Shown here piece by piece: positions 1-10,298 of a stretch of 64,000 nt of DNA. Position numbers and translations under genes: made by a program. Location: the NCBI RefSeq assembly GCF_000005505.3, contig NC_016131.3:13227501-13291500 (forward strand), in the 5' to 3' direction. Below the pieces are notes generated by a model. It searched no databases. It was given only the letters and a program-made list of their open reading frames with translations, and had not been told where the DNA came from. Source of the stretch: Brachypodium distachyon. Its lineage: Eukaryota > Streptophyta > Magnoliopsida > Poales > Poaceae. Numbering within the stretch: position 1 is the first letter of the stretch; every line of letters starts with the position of its first letter.

Positions 1-520
1 TGGGGCCGGTCCGGTTTGACCGGTTCGGTCCGGTTTGACCGGTTTCCTCCGGTTTTTCCTTTTCTTTTATCTATTTTCTGTTTTTGAAACTCAAAATTGA
101 CTTGAAACTCCAAATCACTTCAAATAAAATGCAACAAAATTTGTAAAATCATATTTTCATATGATCTAACTTTTGGAACAAGAATTTCCTCAAAATAAAA
201 TATTTAAAAATTCATTTGCCTATAAAATGGCTTTTAGGGCCCCTTAGGCTATCAAAACAAATTATCTTTCAAACTACTTTCAAAAGTCAACTTATGGGAT
301 AGCTCTATATATGCATTAAATACCTTTTTACCACAATACCCTCATGGGTTAAAATGCAAATACTCAAGAGCAAGATCAAAGCCCAAAATCAAATAAAAGC
401 ATTTTTGCAAAAGGGTTTTCTAGGCTAATTTTAGGGTTTTGAAAGTGATCAAATGCAAGGGTGACATGATGCTTATGATATGCAATGCATATGAAGAGTT
501 TTGAAAATTGGGATGTTACA
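1..520 (-). mobile_element. Family A (Tekay-like) LTR fragment, minus strand
   Basis: This is the terminal part of a minus-orientation family A LTR that enters from outside the window. It ends with TTGGGATGTTACA at 520, the reverse complement of the family's TGTAACATCCC 5' terminus. It aligns by eye over its whole length with 6695-7212. It has inserted into the LTR of TK1, because the sequence from 521 (GATTAACACG) continues an LTR of the same family in the opposite orientation, as at 16428 onward. The left target-site copy lies outside the window. No coding potential seen. Confidence 0.85.
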
Positions 521-1286
521 GATTAACACGTCAATTTCTTGTGGGTAAAGTGTACCACCTCTCGAGAGTGTCAAACTAAGTACTTAACCGTGTCCCTGGT
601 TACGGACAATAATGAGCAACTAGATATTGGGGCTGTAAGGAAGGTCTCACTCATTCCAATTTCCTAATAAAATGAATGGATTGAACTGGGTAGGAGCTTT
701 GATGTTTCTACTCAATGTGCCTAGGTTAATAGGAGCATGGGTGTTTCTACCCCGTGTCCAATAGACCTCAAAACAATTTGTTTAAAAATGATAGGATTGA
801 ATAATGATGCTTTTATGCAAATAGCCAAACCCCACGTAGCCAAATTATGCATGTACTTGGTAGGTCCTTTATAACTCTGGTGAACTTGCCAATACATTGA
901 AATGTATTGACCACGTAGTGGCTGCAATTAATAATGCAGGTGGATCCGACGATGAGTGAGGTTCGTCGTTATGTTGTGGGTCATGTGCTTACATTCCAAC
1001 ATGCTCTCACCTTGGAGTAGTTGAGGCCCTTATGTTCTACCCTTTTTCCGCTGTAGTATTTTGAAACAATGTTGTATGATGTTGAAACAGTATTTGTTTA
1101 TGCTGGCCCAAGAGGTCATGCGAGGTTATAAGTACTATTTAAATCCTGGATGATGCGATGTAATAAAGTACTTTTGACCTTTGTTTCTGTATATTTCATC
1201 CTGAAACTGTGTGTGCTAGTGAGTCGATTCAGGGACTAGCACAGCAAGCACAGAGATCGAACCCTAGTAACGGAGCGGTCGCTTCA
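521..1286 (+). mobile_element. 5' LTR (3' portion) of Tekay-like element TK1
   Basis: This is the last 766 bp of a plus-strand family A LTR. It is recognised by its near-identity to 16428-17192 and by the terminal GGTCGCTTCA, followed after GA by a tRNA-Met primer site. This fixes the orientation of the whole family: LTR start TGTAACATCCC, LTR end TCGCTTCA. The upstream part of this LTR is displaced by the insertion ending at 520. The segment holds the U5/R end; the promoter part is not present here. Confidence 0.88.
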
Positions 1287-1288
1287 GA

Positions 1289-1300
1289 TGGTATCAGAGC
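1289..1300 (+). promoter_or_regulatory. Primer binding site (initiator tRNA-Met type) of TK1
   Basis: TGGTATCAGAGC lies two bases after the LTR end. This is the classic primer site complementary to the 3' end of initiator tRNA-Met used by plant chromoviruses and many copia elements. The same motif in the same GA-spaced position occurs in TK2 on the minus strand. Confidence 0.9.
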
Positions 1301-1767
1301 AATGTGTTGCCTGTAAGAACGTGACCCTAGTTTGGATTAGGATAAGACAGACCAAAGACCATACCTTAGGATTATTTCTTACCCCTATCCGATCTATATA
1401 TATACATTTTACTCCTTATCCCAATTCATCTGAATCTTTACATTTAATATCTTACATATGCATGACATGTTTATTGATTTATTCCACGTATACACCAAAT
1501 ACTATGCTTTATACCACATATGCACGTTTCTTTTATTATACCACAGATGCATATTTATTTTAGTATACCATACACCACTATAATCATGTTGCCATGTTAT
1601 TCACATTTTTTTTATGCATCCAATTTTATTTTTGCATTCCCACCTTTAATAATAATGTTTATTACTTTATTCCCACTCTACTACCTTTACTTTCTTTTCT
1701 TCATACATTTGACCATTTGACCATGTCACTGATACTCCCTTATCTACCTTCATTATTTTTTCTATAG
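1301..1767 (+). other. Untranslated leader of TK1
   Basis: This AT-rich leader lies between the primer site and ORF0. It is pyrimidine-rich with many TTTA/CATA tracts. I see no conserved coding and no recognisable RNA gene. Short open frames here have no similarity to any retrotransposon protein I know. Confidence 0.6.
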
Positions 1768-2616
1768 ATGGGAAGCCCAACACTCTTTGGCAACGTTCCG
1801 CCGTTTACCAGAGTCTACTACCCCTTCACAGACGACGACCAGTTGTTCAGTGCCCCTTTGGCGGCAGTGTGTGCGTTCCTCGACCTGCCACCACCCAGGT
1901 TCAGAGGCCGAGTCGAGACCGCCGCACCCGAGGGATGGCAGCCATGGTGGGAGATCGAGGCGAAGATCCACGGGTGTGAGATCACGCCAGCAACGCCGGA
2001 TATCACCTTCATCAGCCGCTACCCCACCTTCGAGCAAGGCCTTCAGTTCACCATGCAGTGCGCCTTCGCACAGGTGTGCCGGGACTATCGGCACGAGTTC
2101 CCCGAGGACTCCCCCTTCCTCCTCTTTGGAAGGCGGAACCATGCATGCTCGGCAGTGGCTACAACCAACGACGAGGATGCAACCCCAGTGACGACCCACT
2201 TCGAGAACATGGAGATAAACACTGTGGACTTTGACTCTTGCCTCGAGCACGAGATGACCACGGCCGACATAGCCAAGGAGCAGGTTGGTAATCTGCTAGG
2301 AGAGAAGACCCAGTGGCTGGAGGACAAGGCCGTGTTGGAGAACACTGTCCTCAACATGGGAGACGCCCTCGAGCAGCTGCAGTACGAGAGGGACCAGGCT
2401 CGCTACTACTGCGAGCAGTTCTAGGCGTTCATCGCAGCCGCAGCCACACCGGCTGCAGCACCGGCGCCCGTTCAGATTCCACCTCCGCCATAGGATCAGG
2501 AGATGGAGCCTCAGGAGGAGGAGCCCCAGGAGGTCCACGAGATGGACACCCCTGCCACCAACACCCGCTCCAAGAGGAAGGCGAATGGGACTGCACCATC
2601 AGCCACACTCCCCTAG
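1768..2616 (+). pseudogene. ORF0 of TK1 (extra gene upstream of gag), broken
   Basis: ORF0 is an additional gene between the leader and gag, as reported for RIRE3/RIRE8-type rice elements; its function is unknown. The frame opens at ATG 1768 and runs to TAG 2614-2616 (282 codons), but has in-frame TAG codons at 2422 and 2491, both probably former CAG. The protein has a globular N-terminal half with a PPPRFRGR motif, then a helical stretch around residues 160-215 (EKTQWLEDKAVLENTV), then a Pro/Glu-rich acidic tail. It is a diverged homologue of the 324-aa ORF at 10299-11273: both share a [PA]P[RE]FR motif, a basic patch near residue 60, and a coiled-coil then acidic tail. The start was chosen because it is the first ATG after the leader and matches the homologue. 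Confidence 0.75.
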
Positions 2617-2911
2617 ATTTGTTGATGCCTGCCAGACTTTATCTTTTCTTTTCGTTATCAGTATTGCGAGTTAGTCATTGACCATACAATCTATGTGTAT
2701 GACAATGTACGTCGATTGCTTTTTCCTCATACCATTTTCTTATGGGCAGTACCCCATCATGAATAAGTGTGATTTGCTATCTTTTTTCAAAACCTTTTCA
2801 CGAATGATTGAGTGTATGATTGTTATATGCTTGAGTTACTACCTTGTTTTGGGGGTTTAGTCATCCTTAGCTCTATTCTATCTGCTTCCTCATCTATGCT
2901 ACCCTAAACAG
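2617..2911 (+). other. Spacer between ORF0 and gag of TK1
   Basis: AT-rich non-coding spacer of about 295 bp. The TK2 counterpart is about 250 bp long (10051-10298), so a spacer here seems to be normal for the family. No RNA gene, repeat or clear promoter seen. Confidence 0.5.
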
Positions 2912-4020
2912 ATGCCTCTGAGACGCCAGAACCCCACCAACAATGCCGAGGCTAACAATGCCGACGCAGAAGGGAATGCTGCAACCATGCAACAACTGTT
3001 GGCAGCACAGACCCAATTCTTTCAGATGATCACTCAGCAAATGGCCAACAACAACAATCAGCAGAACAACAACAACCAGCAGCACCACCCACCCCAAGTG
3101 GATATGCTGACCAGATTTCTGCGTTTGCGCCCGCCTACCTTTTCCAGCTCCACTGAGCCCATTATGGCAGACGATTGGCTTCGTTCAGTCAACAAGAATT
3201 TGGTCACCATCAACGGCACTGAGGAAGAGAAAGTGTGGTTTGCAGCTCATTTGCTAGAAGGACCCGCAGCGTCATGGTGGGAAAATTTTCAGATCACCAC
3301 CCCCATCGAGGATGTCACCTGGGACATGTTCCAGGAAGCTTTCCGCACCACCCACATCTCTGCGGGAGTGCTCAGTCTGAAAAAGAAGGAGTTTCACAGA
3401 CTGCGACAAGGAAGCCGCTCAGTGTCGGAATACATTGAGGTTTTCAACCAGCTGTCCCGCTACACGCCGGACGATGTGAACACCGACGCCAAGCACAGGG
3501 AGAAGTTCTTGGACGGTTTGAACGATGAGCTGTCGGTTCAACTCGCTGTTGCTTACACCCCCACTTACCAGTCCTTGATTGACAAGGCCATTATTTTGGA
3601 GAGTAATCTCACTCAGATGGAAAGCCGCAAGAAGAGACTTGACCAAGGAGGCTCTCACACTGGCCCGCACCAGAAGCAGCGCACCTCCTATGATGGAAGT
3701 AGAAGTTCCTCCTTGAGCAGGAACGGGAACCAGAACAGCCACCGCAGTGGAGGTAATGGTCACAACCACCGCCAGGGAAACCAAGGACACCACCACCAGG
3801 GTGGCTATGTGAACCGGCACCATTAGCAGCAGCATCAGTTCACTCGCCCAAGGCCCATCAATGGCAATGGCAGGAATAACGGCAATGGCCAGAACGGCAA
3901 TGGTCAGAATCACAATGCCAACAAGGACATGAGCAAGGTAGAGTGCTACAAGTGTCACAAGATGGGACACTATGCCACCAACTACCCGGACAACCAGGAT
4001 GGCACTGGGAACAAGCCCAA
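2912..4020 (+). pseudogene. gag: gag of TK1 (capsid and damaged zinc knuckle)
   Basis: This is the structural Gag protein. After a Gln/Asn-rich N-terminus (residues 30-60) comes the Ty3-type capsid region with RPPTFSSSTEPIMADDWLR, GPAASWWENF and an EFHRLRQG..SV.EY motif, typical of plant chromoviruses. The C-terminal part is Gly/Asn/His-rich and basic, and ends in a zinc knuckle at about 3944-3985. That knuckle reads C-x2-C-x4-H-x4-Y: the fourth ligand is Tyr (TAC 3983) instead of Cys, so nucleic-acid binding is probably lost. An in-frame TAG at 3824 (CAG expected) interrupts the frame; otherwise gag and pol share one frame, as in chromoviruses. Start at ATG 2912, the first in frame after the spacer. 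Confidence 0.85.
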
Positions 4021-4808
4021 CCCATTCCAGAAGGGCCACGTGAATCACGTGGATGTGGAAGAGATCACCGAGGAACCAGGTATCATAATTGGTACCTTCC
4101 ACATTAATGCCTTTGAAGTACTAGTTCTATTCGACACTGGTGCATCACATTCATTCATTTCAAGAGTATTGGTAGAAAGAGGAAAATTACCCTCTGAGAC
4201 CATGGGTAGACCCATGAAAGTAAACTCACCAGGTGGAACAATACTAGCAACCCGACACTGCCACCAGTTACCCCTAAGTATTGGGAGACACACTTTTCCC
4301 TCTGATCTCATAGTTATAGATTCCCGAGGACTGAACCTAATCCTGGGAATGGACTGGCCGACACGGTATGAAGGATTAGTAGACTGTGCCCAAAGGACTG
4401 TCACACTCACAACCCCAGACAAGAGACGCATCCGGTACAAGTCAACCTACGAGCTTAGGAAACCCAAGGTAAATGCTCTTAAGGGGGTTAGCATGGACGA
4501 AGTACCGATAGTGAAGGTATACCCAGACGTATTTCCAGAGGAATTACCAGGCATGCCACCAGACCATGACGTTGAGTTTCTCATCGAATTAATGTCAGGA
4601 AGTGGACCCATAGCCAAGAGACCATATAAGATGGCTGTGGATGAGTTAAAGGAATTGAAGAAGCAGCTAGCTGAACAGTTAGCGAAAGGTTTCATCCACC
4701 CTAGTTCATCACCTTGGGGAGCACCTGTCCTGTTTGTGGAAAAGAAGGACAAGAGCCAACGGATGTGCATTGACTATCGTTCACTAAATGAGGTGACGAT
4801 AAAGAATA
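4021..4808 (+). pseudogene. pol: Protease and N-terminal RT of TK1, interrupted
   Basis: Continues the gag frame. The aspartic protease is seen at [13 protein letters not shown] (active-site DTG near 4133-4141) with a later LILGMDW. The linker [13 protein letters not shown] then leads into the RT fingers: [37 protein letters not shown] and [15 protein letters not shown]. The frame is broken after 4808 by the solo LTR at 4809-7212. Codons rejoin exactly across the insertion (K-N-K-Y-P) once one target-site copy is removed. No stop is seen in this segment. Confidence 0.88.
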
Positions 4809-7212
4809 TGAAGCGACCGCCCCCGTACACGGCTACCTCAGTACAATTCCTCGGGTCTAGGTTCATACAACTTACTCTTGTCTCGCCAGAGCCCATATAG
4901 CATTGTGGTTGTACTAGAAGCTTCTAAATAGGAAACTAGTCCAGTCTCAGTTACCCCAGGTGGCATTCCACATTTGCAACGTAGGCGCTCCCCGAATCCA
5001 CGGGAGAGACGTCCATGGACGATCCATTCCTGAATCCACAGGAACTCGACTTAGAGGGACCCATAGAAATGGACCTGACGCCGCTAATCCTCAAGATCTT
5101 CAAAGCAGCCCACCCAGGATGGTTCATTGAATTAGTTGTTTTGCCTTATATCTAACAAAAACATTTCATATAGCCAACGCCATAACAATACCATAATGTA
5201 GTTATTTCCCCCACGATACTACCATAGCCTAGCATTCAACTACAATCGATGGCAATTTTGGTAGCAAGGTAATGGCGAGGGTAAACTATACTACCTGGGA
5301 TTTATAGCTAGCATAGAGGTACGAGTAATAGTCCTATCAATGCATCTCTACCAACAACACTAATGCATAAGTATTTTTAAAACAACAATAATAATGGGAT
5401 ATGATCAAAGTGAACTTGCCTTGTCCAAGGTTGTGATAGTTCTCGCACTCTTCGCAACAACAAGGAATTACACTCCACACAATCTAAAAGAAAAGAAACA
5501 CGCACACAATAAACACAACATTCAATGCAAAAATCATGCCATGATGCATATGCTATGATGATGCACACAAAGGTTACTTTTAGTGTAACAAGTTTTGTTT
5601 CTGTTTTGAAAAGTTTTCAAATGATTTGGACAGATTATACAATACCAAAGAGGTAATTAATATGCATGAAACAAGGATAGGGTTTAAATCAAAGATTGTG
5701 TGGTTTTTGCAACATAGAACAAGATTTAAACTTGTAAGTCATTTTTATTTACAAAAAAATTTCTTTTCTGGTCCTAATGGACAGAGAGCAAGTTTAAATA
5801 ATTTTACAGCAAGATAACATCCTCAAAACTATTTTGAAACAATTCATTTGAAATTTAAACCATTTTCAACCATTCTGTAAATAGCTACTTTTTAAGTTGT
5901 TCAAAACTGAAATTAAACAGTGCCAAAATATTCTACAAGTTGTGACGATTCCAGAAAGGTGCGGAACACAATTTTTGGACAAACGGTTTGAAAGATATGA
6001 TGCTTTGAAGTTGTAGGGTCTTTTCTGCAAAATTGCATTATCTAATTCGGCCGAATTAAAATAAAATAAAATAAAATAAATCTCACCACGTGGCAAAACT
6101 TGACTGGCCTGGTTCTAGGGTTCCGGCCGGCGGGCGAGCTCGCCGGACGGCGGCGGCGGCGGGCGGCGCGGGCAGGCAGTGGGTTCGCGGGCGGCGCGGG
6201 GCGCGGGAGCGCGGGGGCGCGGCAGGCGGGTTCGCGGGCAGCGCGCGGCAGTGCGCAGGCGCGGGCACGGGCGGCTCGGGGCGGCGCAGGCGGCCGGAGG
6301 CGGGGAAGACTGGCGGTGGACGGCGGTGCAAGGATGGCGCCCAACCTTGAAACCGAGCGCGTCACCGGACGCGCTAGGGAGAGAGGAGAACGGGATGGTG
6401 GCCGGAGATGGGAGAAGCTCACCGGAGCGGTGACAAAACGCGAAGAGCGGCGACGGCAGAGAGGAACTTCGGCGAGAAATTAATCTCTAACCGAAGCGCA
6501 ATTGGGCGAGCGGTTTGGGGGAAGTGGTAGAGGAGTTCGAGGGCTTCGATAGGACGCACGGGGTTTCGGATTTGGTGGTTCGTGCGCGAAGAAATCGGAA
6601 TGGAAACATGGGCGACTCGGAGTCGTGCGTGGCCGGGAAAATCGGACGGAGGTTGAAGAAGATGGCGGGGTCCACCGGTCAGTGGGAGTGGGCGGCTCGG
6701 CTGGGCGGAGCCGGTCCGGTTCGGCCGGTTTGACCGGTTTTCTCGGTTTTTCCTTTTCTTTTATCTATTTTCTGTTTTTGAACCTCAAAATTGATTCGGA
6801 GCTCCAAATTACTCCAAATAAAATGCAAAAAAAATTTTAAAATCATATTTTCATATGATCTAACTTTTGGAACAAGAATTTTCTCAAAATAAAATATTTA
6901 AAAATACATTTGCCTATAAAATGGCTTTTAGGGCCCTTAGGCTATCGAAACAAATTATTTTATAAAATAGTTTCAAATGTCAAATTATGGGATAGCTCTA
7001 TAGATGCATTAAATCCCTTTTTACCACAATACCCTCATGGGTTAAAATTCAAATACTCAACAGCAAGATCAAAGCCCAAAATCAAATAAAAGCATTTTTG
7101 CAAAAGGGTTTTTTGGGCAAACTTTAGGGTTTTGAAAGTGATCAAATGCAAGGGTGACATGATGCTTATGATAACAATGCATATGAAGAGTTTTGAAAAT
7201 TGGGATGTTACA
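4809..7212 (-). mobile_element. Solo family A LTR with GAATA target-site duplication
   Basis: A 2404-bp LTR in minus orientation, from TGAAGCGACC at 4809 to GGGATGTTACA at 7212. It is flanked by perfect 5-bp duplications GAATA (4804-4808 and 7213-7217). Only one LTR and no internal sequence remain, so the element has recombined to a solo LTR. Compared with 56475-59756 it lacks about 0.85 kb just inside its TGAAGCGACC end. It carries a (TAAAA)n microsatellite at 6057-6080 and a very GC-rich block at about 6120-6350. Open frames on both strands of that block are compositional and rich in Arg, Ala, Gly and Pro. Confidence 0.93.
6057..6080. repeat. (TAAAA)n microsatellite in solo LTR
   Basis: About five tandem TAAAA units in the solo LTR. 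It is absent from the other family A LTRs at the corresponding site, so it probably expanded in this copy. Confidence 0.8.
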
Positions 7213-7217
7213 GAATA

Positions 7218-8882
7218 AGTATCCTTTGCCCATAATCAATGATCTTTTCGATCAATTGAAGGGAGCTCAAGTGTTCTCAAAAATCGATCTGCGATCAGGG
7301 TATTTCCAGCTGAAGATCCGAGAGATGGATATACCCAAGACGGCATTCACCACTAGGTATGGACTGTATGACTACACCGTGATGCCTTTTGGATTGACCA
7401 ATGCACCTGCATACTTCATGAACATGATGAACAAGGTGTTCATGGAATTCTTGGACAAGTTTGTCGTAGTATTCATCGATGACATATTGATCTATTCCAA
7501 GAGCAAGGAAGAGCATGAGTAGCATCTGCACATGATTTTGAAGAAGTTGAGAGAGCACCAGCTGTACGCCAAATTCAGGAAGTGTGAATTTTGGTTATCA
7601 GAAGTCAGCTTTCTTGGACATATAGTGTCAGGAGCCGGAGTAGCTGTTGACCCAGCTAAGGTTGCAGCAGTTACAGAATGGGAGGCACCGAAGAACGTCG
7701 GAGAAGTACGCAGTTTCCTTGGACTTGCTGGTTACTACCGGAGGTTCATTGAGAATTTCTCCAAAATAGCGAAACCCATGACTGAGCTCTTAAAGAAGGA
7801 GAAGAAGTTTACCTGGAATGAGAATTGGGAAGAGTGCTTCCAGGAATTGAAGAAGAGACTAGTGTCTGCGCCCATCCTTGTTTTACCTGACCTGCAGGAG
7901 GATTTTCAAGTATACGGTGACGCCTCACGTCAAGGATTGGGAGGAGTGTTGATGCAGGGAGGAAGAGTTGTAGCGTACGCTTCGCGGCAACTAAAGAGCC
8001 CCGAAGGCAACTATCCCACTCATGACTTGGAGTTAGCATCGGTAGTGCACGCCCTGAAGACTTGGAGACACTACCTGATGGGAAAATATTGTGAACTATT
8101 TACTGATCACAAGAGCCTGAAGTACATATTCACTCAGAAGGAGTTGAATCTGAGGCAGAGAAGATGGTTAGAGCTGATAAAAGATTATAATCTGAATTTG
8201 CAATACCATCCAGGCAAGGCTAACGTGGTAGCCGACGCTTTGAGCCGTAAGGGCTATTTGAATGGACTGACAGTAGGAGAATTTCCACCAGAGTTGTGCG
8301 CACAATTCAAGGACCTCAGATTGGAAATAGTATCTGAAGGTTACTTAGCCACTTTGGAAGTACAGCCCACACTGCTAGATAAGATTAGAGAAGCACAGAA
8401 GGATGACCCAGAACTCAGAAAGTTGATTTTGCAAGAAGCCCATGACTCACCGTACTCAATCCACCCTGGAAACACGAAGATGTACATGGACCTAAAAGAA
8501 ACATTTTGGTGGTCCGAATTAAAGCGAGACATCGCAGAATTCATTGCCTTGTGCGATGTGTGCAGCAGGGTTAAGGCTGAACACCAGAAACCAGTACGAT
8601 TGCTAAGACCGCTGCCTATACCAGACTGAAAATGGGATAAAGTAGGCATGGATTTTTTCACCGGTTTTCTAAGGACCAAATCAGGGTATGATTCTATATG
8701 GGTAGTGGTCGACCGGTTGACCAAGGTTGCCCACTTTATACCGGTAAAGACTACTTACACCAGTGCACAGTTAGCGAAATGCTACATATCCAGAATTATG
8801 TGTTTGCACGGAGTACCCAAGGAGATAGTTTCAGACAGAGGTACCCAATTTACCTCAAGATTTTGGGGACAACTACATGAGT
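7218..8882 (+). pseudogene. pol: RT (C-part), RNase H and integrase of TK1, truncated
   Basis: Resumes pol after the solo LTR, in the same frame. RT palm: [38 protein letters not shown], and the catalytic FIDD at about 7471-7482 followed by ILIYSKS. RNase [15 protein letters not shown] (first Asp), [10 protein letters not shown] (Glu), [12 protein letters not shown] (Asp), [11 protein letters not shown] (Asp). Integrase: a CDVC zinc region, then the core VGMDFFTGF (first Asp) and VSDRGTQFTS (second Asp). The catalytic Glu and the C-terminal chromodomain region are missing because family A LTR sequence begins at 8883. Premature stops: TAG 7520 (CAG expected) and TGA 8627 (probably TGG). I find no continuation of this integrase elsewhere in the window. 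Confidence 0.88.
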
Positions 8883-9991
8883 TGTAACATCCCAAAATTT
8901 CAAATCCTTTCATATGCATTGCATCCATGAGCATCAAGCCACAATTGCATATTTGAATTCAAATTTCAATCTCAAAAGGCTTTAAAAGACTTTGTTTCAA
9001 TTTAAACCCTAAGGTTTTACACCCATTTGAACTTTGGATTTTCAAACCAATAGGGTTTATTTATAAAAAGGGGTTTAATGCATATATAAGCTATCCCATG
9101 ATTTTTGGATAATTATTTGGAGTTGAAAAAGTATTTTATTTAAATAGATATGTAGCCCTAAAGGCATTTATAGGGCAAATGTATTTTTACATATTTTTAT
9201 TTTGAAGGGAAATCACTCCCAAAAGTTGAATCATGGTAAAGCATGATTTTACAAATTTTCTGGAATTTATTTGGACCAATTTGGAGTTCAAAATCAAAAG
9301 TTATCAAAGAAATAAGAAAAACAGAAAAAGAAAAGGCTAAAAGAGAAAAAAAAAGAAGAAGAGAAAACCGGACCGGCCCGGCCCCGTTCCGCACGCCCGA
9401 GCCGAACCGACCAGCCCGGTCCACGTGCGCGCCCGCACCGAGCCGCTGACAGGCGGGGCCCGCCTGTCAGGGTCGTCTTCCTCGTTTGGAAGGCGCCCGC
9501 GATCCCCGCGCCGCCTGCCTTCTTCGCCGCCGCGCGCCGTCTCTGCCGCAATCTCCTCTCCCGTCCTTCTTTCGGAGCCCCGAGCGCGTCCATTTAAACC
9601 CCGCGACCTCCTCTCTTCTCCCCCCTTGCTTCCCCAGTCAATTACGCGCCCGCGACACCGTGATTGCTCGCCGGAGAACGCCGCCGCCCGTCGCCGTCTC
9701 TCGCCCCGCGTCGTCACTTCGGTGAGCCATCTTCAACGCGACCGCCCTCCCTCTTCTCCTCTCCGTCTCGCGCACACCGTGATGCGCTCTTTTTGGTCAA
9801 TGGCGCACCGCAGCACCTCGCCACCGGGAACCCGACGCTCGCCGGAGTCCGCCGCCCGCGCCGTCGCTGCCCGTGCCGCGCCGCCGCCGGAGAAGCTCGC
9901 CGGAACCCTAGGTGAGCCTGACCTCCCCTCGTCCGTCCAATCGAGATCAACGGTGTAGATTAGATCTATTTTTATTCACTTAACCGAACCG
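8883..9991 (+). mobile_element. Family A LTR, 5' portion, plus strand
   Basis: Starts TGTAACATCCCAAAATTTC at 8883 inside TK1 integrase and follows the family A LTR consensus seen reversed at 22850-24047 and 58560-59756. A possible TATA-like ATTTAAA lies at 9593-9599, followed by pyrimidine-rich, 5'-UTR-like sequence. The match stops after AACCGAACCG at 9991; expected LTR sequence (GGTACGCGCC...) is replaced by TK2 internal sequence. About 500 bp of LTR that should follow is missing from both sides of TK2, so a deletion accompanied or followed the TK2 insertion. The left flank is TGAGT (8878-8882); no matching right duplication is found at 17193. Confidence 0.82.
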
Positions 9992-10050
9992 TTGGTGTTG
10001 GGGTTGGGGTTGGTGTTGCCAGTGTTGCTCCTAGTGTTGTGGGTTGACAT
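9992..10050 (-). pseudogene. gag: gag start of TK2, truncated after about 19 codons
   Basis: On the minus strand an ATG at 10050 opens a frame reading MSTHNTRSNTGNTNPNPN, an Asn-rich Gag N-terminus like that of TK1. It lies about 250 bp downstream of ORF0, the same position as gag in TK1. The frame runs straight into plus-strand LTR sequence at 9991, so the rest of gag, pol and the 3' LTR of TK2 have been deleted. Confidence 0.65.
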
Positions 10051-10298
10051 CTTGCTGGAAAAGATAAGAGTCGAGAAAGAAGGGTCTATAAGAACATAAC
10101 TACCCATAGATGCTTGCAGCATGAAGAAGTCAAATAAATTGACTTAAATAAACTCGACTTTATTAAACTCAATCAAACTCGAATGAATAGTTTCACGAAA
10201 AATCCTAAGTCTGCCAACCACAAAGTTTGATTGGTCAGTACTGTTTAAACCAAGAACTAGGGAAAAACTAAGCGAAAAGGGTTCTAATAAGGTAGCGT

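Noticed and set aside
6090..6483. Overlapping long open frames on both strands of the GC-rich block in the family A LTR (also 9425-9958, 14229-14567, 22922-23570, 58534-59126)
   Set aside because: They are extremely Arg/Ala/Pro/Gly-rich, overlap in several frames, are not conserved in frame between LTR copies, and lie inside non-coding LTR sequence. Compositional artefacts.
4809..7212. DNA transposon with TGAAGCGA / TCGCTTCA-like termini
   Set aside because: The termini are not inverted repeats of each other. A primer binding site directly follows the TCGCTTCA end at 1286 and 11448, which defines LTR ends, and the 5-bp target sites fit LTR integrases.
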